From Methanosphaera sp. SHI613 (GTDB lineage Archaea; Methanobacteriota; Methanobacteria; Methanobacteriales; Methanobacteriaceae): 9,440 nucleotides of DNA. Positions 6,015-9,440 of this stretch are shown here, piece after piece. The translations under genes and the position numbers were made by a program. The stretch is taken from positions 1 through 9,440 of the forward strand of contig MVJJ01000020.1 of NCBI GenBank assembly GCA_003266145.1. Direction: 5' to 3'. The notes under the pieces were generated by a model. That model saw only the letters and a program-made list of their open reading frames with translations. It did no database searches and was not told where the DNA came from. Each line of letters opens with the position of its first letter. The stretch's first letter is position 1.

Positions 6015-6443
6015 ATGGTAACTATAATAGACGCTCAAGGACTCGTACTAGGTAGACTTGCAAGTACAGTTAGTAAAAGACTCTTAAACGGAGAAGAAAT
6101 CACTATCATTAATGCTGAAAAAATAATCATATCTGGTAATAAAGATTTTATCTACGCAAGATACAAACAAAGAGTAGATAGAGCAAGTATTTCAAACCCT
6201 AGAGACTTAGGTCCTAAATACCCACGTAGACCAGATGATATCTTCAGAAGAACTGTTAGAGGAATGATTCCTTACAGAAAAGCACACGGAAGAGCAGCAT
6301 ACAAAAACTTAAAAGTCAATGTTGGAGTTCCTAAAGAATTAGAAGGACAAGAAGTAGAAGTTGTTGAAAAAGCACAACCTAAAAACATCCATAAAAGTAT
6401 GGAATTAGGTACAGTTTCAAAATTATTAGGTGCTAAATTTTAA
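6015..6443 (+). CDS. rpl13: 50S ribosomal protein L13 (uL13)
   Basis: L13 is an early-assembling large-subunit protein that binds 23S rRNA. I place the start at the ATG at 6015, giving MVTIIDAQGLVLGRLAS and 142 residues. AGGTGA at 6003-6008 then sits six bases away. The ATG at 6009 touches the ribosome site and would add only Met-Ile. GLVLGRLAS (9-17), VRGMIPYRKAHGRAAYKNLKV (81-101) and the basic middle match archaeal L13. The ribosome site overlaps the TAG stop of rpl18e, ten bases before the start, which points to translational coupling. Confidence 0.96.
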   Translation: MVTIIDAQGLVLGRLASTVSKRLLNGEEITIINAEKIIISGNKDFIYARYKQRVDRASISNPRDLGPKYPRRPDDIFRRTVRGMIPYRKAHGRAAYKNLKVNVGVPKELEGQEVEVVEKAQPKNIHKSMELGTVSKLLGAKF

Positions 6444-6465
6444 ATAAATTAATGGTCGTGTAAAT

Positions 6466-6867
6466 ATGAGTAAAGTAGTACATACTAGTGGAAAAAGAAA
6501 AACAGCAATTGCTAGAGGTACTGTAAAAGAAGGTACTGGTAGAGTACGTGTAAACCGTAAACCAGTAGAATTATACAGCCCTGAATTAGCAAGATTAAAA
6601 ATTCAAGAACCATTAGAATTAGCAGGAGACATTGCAGATGCTGTAGACATCAACATAAGAGTAGTTGGTGGAGGAGTAATGGGACAAGCAGAAGCTGCTC
6701 GTATGGTAATTGCTAAAGGTTTAGTAGAATATACCGGTGATGTAAAACTCAAAGACAAATATGTTCAATATGACAGAACAATGTTAGTTGGGGATCCACG
6801 TCGTTCCGAACCTAAAAAATACGGTGGACCTGGAGCTAGAGCTAAAAACCAAAAAAGTTACAGGTAA
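6466..6867 (+). CDS. rps9: 30S ribosomal protein S9 (uS9)
   Basis: S9 lies in the small-subunit head and its basic C-terminal tail reaches the P-site tRNA. The 133 residues hold SGKRKTAIARGTVKEGTGRVRVN (8-30), the GGGVMGQAEAAR segment (68-79), and the conserved end DPRRSEPKKYGGPGARAKNQKSYR (110-133), ending in the usual Arg. The start follows rpl13 by 22 bases. The ribosome site is only a partial match (GGTCGTG at 6454-6460), weaker than that of most genes in the cluster. The stop overlaps the possible ribosome site of rpoN. Confidence 0.97.
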   Translation: MSKVVHTSGKRKTAIARGTVKEGTGRVRVNRKPVELYSPELARLKIQEPLELAGDIADAVDINIRVVGGGVMGQAEAARMVIAKGLVEYTGDVKLKDKYVQYDRTMLVGDPRRSEPKKYGGPGARAKNQKSYR

Positions 6868-6873
6868 TCTTAT

Positions 6874-7041
6874 ATGTTACTCGTAAGATGTTTCTCATGT
6901 GGAAAAGTTATATCAGCAAGTTATGATGAATTCAAGGAAAGAACTGAAAAAGGTGAAGATCCTGGAGATGTTCTAGACGATTTAGGAATTCATAAATATT
7001 GTTGTAGAAGGATGTTCATATCACACGTTGATGTATGGTAA
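6874..7041 (+). CDS. rpoN: DNA-directed RNA polymerase subunit N (Rpb10-like)
   Basis: RpoN is a small zinc-binding subunit of the polymerase assembly platform, next to D and L. The 55 residues read MLLVRCFSCGKVISASYDEF and continue to HKYCCRRMFISHVDVW. The zinc ligands C6, C9, C43 and C44 are all present in the family's CX2C...CC arrangement. LDDLGIHKYCCRRM (34-47) is the family signature. The ATG lies six bases after the rps9 stop. AGGTAAT at 6862-6868, overlapping that stop, is the only ribosome-site candidate, so expression probably depends on coupling. The symbol is archaeal use and is unrelated to bacterial sigma-54. It is normal in length and short enough to be missed by length-filtered gene calling. 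Confidence 0.97.
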   Translation: MLLVRCFSCGKVISASYDEFKERTEKGEDPGDVLDDLGIHKYCCRRMFISHVDVW

Positions 7042-7063
7042 TGAATATTACAAACTAAATATA

Positions 7064-7131
7064 GGAGCTAAGTATAATAGTTTATCTATTTAGGACTCCC
7101 TCTTCTATATCTTATTTTAAGATATCAGAGG
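7064..7131 (+). other. Two adjacent hairpins between rpoN and rpoK
   Basis: Hairpin A: GGAG-CTA (7064-7070) pairs with TAG-(GA)-CTCC (7091-7099), enclosing AATAG/CTATT (7076-7080, 7086-7090) and loop TTTAT. Hairpin B: CCTCT (7099-7103) pairs with AGAGG (7127-7131), enclosing ATATCTTA (7107-7114), loop TTT and TAAGATAT (7118-7125). The G-C clamps on both are unusual in this genome. They lie just past the rpoN stop and could mark transcript end, processing or attenuation. No long T-run follows, so a simple terminator is uncertain. Confidence 0.45.
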
Positions 7132-7154
7132 ATTTTAGTTTTGGTAGGAAAATA

Positions 7155-7163
7155 GTATAAATT
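7155..7163 (+). promoter_or_regulatory. TATA-like box before rpoK
   Basis: GTATAAATT is centred about 26 bases before the rpoK ATG, which would give a near-leaderless mRNA. A ribosome site AGGAAAGG (7169-7176) would then be outside the transcript, so a promoter here and ribosome-site use conflict. Either rpoK is read from upstream or the box is chance. Confidence 0.3.
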
Positions 7164-7184
7164 TTATCAGGAAAGGATATTGAA

Positions 7185-7370
7185 ATGCAATCTAGAAAAG
7201 ATACAAGATTCGAAAAAGCTAGATTAATTGGTTCACGTGCATTACAGATTTCAATGGGTGCTACCCCATTAGTCGAATTTGATGCAGATGAAGATTCAAT
7301 TAAAATAGCTATACGTGAATATGAGGAAGGTGTGCTTCCATTAGATGCAGTGGTAATTGAAGATGATTAA
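7185..7370 (+). CDS. rpoK: DNA-directed RNA polymerase subunit K (Rpb6/omega-like)
   Basis: RpoK is the archaeal homologue of eukaryotic Rpb6 and bacterial omega, which clamps the large subunit and aids assembly. The 61 residues contain the family signature DTRFEKARLIGSRALQISMGATPLV (6-30), in which TRFEKARLIG and SRALQ are diagnostic. An acidic, helical C terminus follows (DSIKIAIREYEEGVLPLDAVVIED). The ATG is preceded by AGGAAAGG at 7169-7176. It follows rpoN by 143 bases, far more than the spacing inside the operon, and hairpins fill that gap. Confidence 0.96.
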   Translation: MQSRKDTRFEKARLIGSRALQISMGATPLVEFDADEDSIKIAIREYEEGVLPLDAVVIEDD

Positions 7371-7391
7371 AACCAATGTAGTATATTCTGA

Positions 7392-7419
7392 GTATAGAAA
7401 GAAACTTTCTTATTTATAC
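7392..7419 (+). terminator. Hairpin after rpoK, possible terminator
   Basis: AGAAAG (7396-7401) pairs with CTTTCT (7405-7410) around loop AAA. An outer GTATA/TATAC pairing (7392-7396, 7415-7419) competes for one base. It lies 22 bases past the rpoK stop. No clean T-run follows, only TTATTTAT, so termination here is plausible but unproven. The outer arm overlaps the possible enolase TATA box. Confidence 0.3.
7413..7419 (+). promoter_or_regulatory. TATA-like box of enolase
   Basis: TTTATAC is centred about 70 bases before the enolase ATG. A start near 7442 would give a leader of about 45 nt containing the GAGGTG ribosome site at 7475-7480. It is the best A/T-box in the gap between rpoK and eno. 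Confidence 0.35.
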
Positions 7420-7486
7420 ACTTGGACAAAAAAAAATAGCCCTTTAATCGAACAACTATTTCTACATTAAAAAAGAGGTGTTTTTT

Positions 7487-8731
7487 ATGGATAGTGTAAT
7501 TGAAGACGTAAGATTAAGAAAAATTATAGATAGTAGAGGAAATCCAACAGTTGAAGCAGATGTATTAACTTGGAATGGATTTGGACGTGCAGCAGCACCT
7601 AGTGGAGCAAGTACAGGAATTAACGAAGTAACATCATTCCCTGAAGGTGGAGTAGATCAAGTAATCAATGAAGTTGAAGATTTAATTTCATCTGAAATAA
7701 TAGGAATGGAAGCAGAAGACCTTAGAGAAATAGATAATGTACTAAAAGAAATTGATGGTACAGATAATTTTTCAACAATTGGTGGAAATACAGCAGTTGC
7801 CGTATCAATGGCTACTGCAAAAGCAGGGGCATCAAGTTATAATCTCCCATTATATAAATTCTTAGGCGGAATAATGCCTACATCTATTCCATTCCCATTA
7901 GGAAATATGATTAATGGTGGAGCTCATGCAGGTAAAAATGCACCGGATATACAGGAATTCCTAGTTATCCCTGTAGGAGCAAGCAATATAACAGAAGCCA
8001 TTACTACTAATATTAATGTCCACAGAAAAATCAAATCTAAAATACAGGAAAAAGATGATACATTTACAGGTGGTAAAGGAGACGAAGGTGGATGGGCTCC
8101 TAATTTAACCAACGAAGAAGCTCTTGAAATACAAACCTCATCTTGTGAAGAAGTAAGTGATGAAACAGGAGTACTTGTAAGACCAGGTTTAGACGTTGCT
8201 TCAAGTGAATTCTGGAATGAAGAAGAACAAAAATATGTATATGAAAGAGAAGGTGTATCTAGAACAATCGAAGAACAAATAGACTACATCGCAGACCTAG
8301 TTGATACATATAAATTCTTCTATGTAGAAGATCCAATTCAAGAAAACGATTTTGAAGCATTTGCTGAATTAACCAAAAAATCCGGTAAAGATTGTTTAAT
8401 ATGTGGAGACGACTTATTTGTTACAAACGCTAGAATACTGGCTGAAGGTATTAAGGCTAATGCAGGTAACTCACTTATTATCAAACCTAACCAGATAGGT
8501 ACTTTAACTGATACATACAACACTATTCAATTAGCAAAATCAAATAACTATGTACCAGTTGTTTCACACAGATCCGGAGAAACTACTGATGAAACAATAG
8601 CACATTTAGCTGTAGCTTTCCAAGCACCAGTAATAAAAACTGGAGCTGCAGGTGGAGAAAGAATCGCTAAACTTAATGAATTAGTCAGAATTGAAGAGGA
8701 ATTATCAAATCCTAGAATGGCAGAATTATAA
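7487..8731 (+). CDS. eno: Enolase (phosphopyruvate hydratase)
   Basis: Enolase interconverts 2-phosphoglycerate and phosphoenolpyruvate, mainly for gluconeogenesis in methanogens. It is a cytoplasmic, Mg-dependent enzyme. The ATG at 7487 follows GAGGTG (7475-7480) by six bases. An in-frame GTG at 7478 lies within that site and is rejected. The 414 residues show SGAST (39-43), GGAHAG with H147, GDEGGW with the catalytic acid E200, Mg ligands D236, E281 and D308, the catalytic lysine in KPNQ (K333), SHRSGETTD with H361, and K384. All key residues are present and the length is normal. It is followed after 11 bases by the ferredoxin gene, so the two are probably co-transcribed. Enolase is a usual neighbour of rpoK and rps2 in archaea. 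Confidence 0.98.
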   Translation: MDSVIEDVRLRKIIDSRGNPTVEADVLTWNGFGRAAAPSGASTGINEVTSFPEGGVDQVINEVEDLISSEIIGMEAEDLREIDNVLKEIDGTDNFSTIGGNTAVAVSMATAKAGASSYNLPLYKFLGGIMPTSIPFPLGNMINGGAHAGKNAPDIQEFLVIPVGASNITEAITTNINVHRKIKSKIQEKDDTFTGGKGDEGGWAPNLTNEEALEIQTSSCEEVSDETGVLVRPGLDVASSEFWNEEEQKYVYEREGVSRTIEEQIDYIADLVDTYKFFYVEDPIQENDFEAFAELTKKSGKDCLICGDDLFVTNARILAEGIKANAGNSLIIKPNQIGTLTDTYNTIQLAKSNNYVPVVSHRSGETTDETIAHLAVAFQAPVIKTGAAGGERIAKLNELVRIEEELSNPRMAEL

Positions 8732-8742
8732 TTGGAGTTTAT

Positions 8743-8928
8743 ATGAACATCAATATCGATTATGATAATTGTATAGGATATGGATGTCTTGAATGCCTTG
8801 ACATATGTCCAAAGACAGTATTCGATGTAGAGAATGAAAATTTACTCATCAAATTCGAAACTAGTTGTTGTGGATGTAGAGCATGTATGGATGTATGTCC
8901 TACAAATGCGATTGTAATTGATTTTTGA
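8743..8928 (+). CDS. Small 2[4Fe-4S]-type ferredoxin
   Basis: This 61-residue protein is an electron carrier of the two-cluster ferredoxin fold. The second motif is standard, C42-X2-C45-X2-C48-X3-C52-Pro, with an extra Cys at 43. The first is C10-X4-C15-X2-C18-X3-C22-Pro, two residues longer than the usual CX2C. Four cysteines per half suggest two clusters, but the longer loop may change the first cluster's environment. GGAG at 8734-8737 sets the start, 11 bases after eno. The partner enzyme cannot be read from the context: enolase itself needs no electron carrier. Confidence 0.9.
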   Translation: MNINIDYDNCIGYGCLECLDICPKTVFDVENENLLIKFETSCCGCRACMDVCPTNAIVIDF

Positions 8929-8979
8929 ATCATATACTCATAATAAAAGGAAAATATTATATACAAAAGAGGTAAAAAC

Positions 8980-9440
8980 ATGTCAGAATTATTAATACCT
9001 TTAGACAAGTACCTTGCAGCAGGTTTACACATAGGTACTCAACAAAAAACCAAAGATATGGAAAAATACATATACAGAGTAAGAGCAGATGGACTTCATG
9101 TTTTAGATGTTAAAAGCAGTAACGATAAGATAATTGTAGCTGCTAAATTATTATCAAAATATGACCCAGATGACATACTTGTAGTGTCCACAAGACAATA
9201 CGGACAAGCACCTGTTAGAAAATTCGGTGAATTAACAGGTACAAAAACAATCCCAGGTAGATTCATACCAGGTACATTAACTAATCCAAATTATTCTAAA
9301 TTCATAGAACCAAAAGTATTAGTTGTAACCGATCCAAGATCAGACTCACAAGCAGTTATTGAAGCAAGACAAAACGGTATTCCTGTAGTAGCATTATGTG
9401 ATACAGAAAACCTATTAAGCAATGTTGACATTGCTATACC
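8980..9440 (+). CDS. rps2: 30S ribosomal protein S2 (uS2), 3' end outside the window
   Basis: S2 sits between the head and body of the small subunit. The window holds the first 153 codons and two further bases. The translation begins MSELLIPLDKYLAAGLHIGT, where AAGLHIGT is the S2 entry motif. It continues with the archaeal form (LVVSTRQYGQAPVRKF, then PGRFIPGTLTNP, and DPRSDSQAVIEARQNGIPVVALCDTEN). GAGGT at 8969-8973 is six bases before the ATG. It follows the ferredoxin gene by 51 bases. A TATA-like run (8952-8964) lies too close to give a leader with the ribosome site, so read-through from eno is likely. The reading frame is intact to the edge. Confidence 0.96.
   Translation, partial: MSELLIPLDKYLAAGLHIGTQQKTKDMEKYIYRVRADGLHVLDVKSSNDKIIVAAKLLSKYDPDDILVVSTRQYGQAPVRKFGELTGTKTIPGRFIPGTLTNPNYSKFIEPKVLVVTDPRSDSQAVIEARQNGIPVVALCDTENLLSNVDIAI

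Noticed and set aside
7042..7184. A tRNA or C/D RNA gene in the rpoN-rpoK gap
   Set aside because: There is no TTCRANNC T-loop, no acceptor pairing and no C or D box. Only the two hairpins are supported.
7478..7486. GTG start for enolase
   Set aside because: The GTG is part of the GAGGTG ribosome site. The ATG at 7487 fits the family start and spacing.
8760..9032. Open frame on the - strand over ferredoxin and the rps2 start
   Set aside because: It is antisense to two recognised genes and has no family features.

Overview
The window looks like part of a very AT-rich euryarchaeal chromosome. It holds the archaeal ribosomal protein and RNA polymerase cluster S13-S4-S11-RpoD-L18e-L13-S9-RpoN-RpoK-enolase-S2. 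Shine-Dalgarno sites read AGGTGA or GGAG, TATA-like boxes replace bacterial -35/-10 elements, and the tRNA-Ser gene does not encode CCA. Base composition, gene order and protein style suggest a Methanobacteriales methanogen, most likely Methanosphaera or Methanobrevibacter. That assignment is an inference from memory of the group, not a database match.

Layout. Bases 1-164 are an AT-rich control region with repeated AATACATATT boxes. It leads into an accessory archaeal AAA/STAND-type ATPase (165-1355). A 318-base gap without a gene follows, then cbf5 (1674-2639), the archaeal H/ACA pseudouridine synthase. The next 312 bases have no coding region but contain three good hairpins. After them comes tRNA-Ser(GGA) (2952-3035). 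A 316-base gap carries a T-run, a hairpin and a 12-bp inverted repeat next to a TATA box. The conserved operon then runs on the + strand with gaps of 5-39 bases: rps13, rps4, rps11, rpoD, rpl18e, rpl13, rps9 and rpoN (a 55-residue gene at 6874-7041). A 143-base gap with two adjacent hairpins separates rpoN from rpoK. A 116-base gap precedes enolase, which is followed closely by a small 2[4Fe-4S]-type ferredoxin and by rps2, which runs off the right edge.

Functionally the right two-thirds is core information processing: 30S proteins S13, S4, S11, S9 and S2, 50S proteins L18e and L13, and RNA polymerase subunits D, N and K. D and N belong to the polymerase assembly platform, and K is the Rpb6/omega homologue. 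Cbf5 and tRNA-Ser also serve translation. Enolase is the glycolytic/gluconeogenic enzyme that habitually sits in this archaeal cluster. The ATPase is the only clearly accessory gene and stands where related genomes usually have more of the ribosomal or nucleotide-metabolism cluster upstream of cbf5.

No new multi-gene system is evident. The points worth a second look are mostly non-coding (the AATACATATT boxes, the structured cbf5 to tRNA-Ser gap, inverted repeats flanking the tRNA and preceding rps13, and the rpoN-rpoK hairpins), plus two iron-sulfur oddities: a half-degenerate ferredoxin domain in RpoD and a CX4C spacing in the small ferredoxin.
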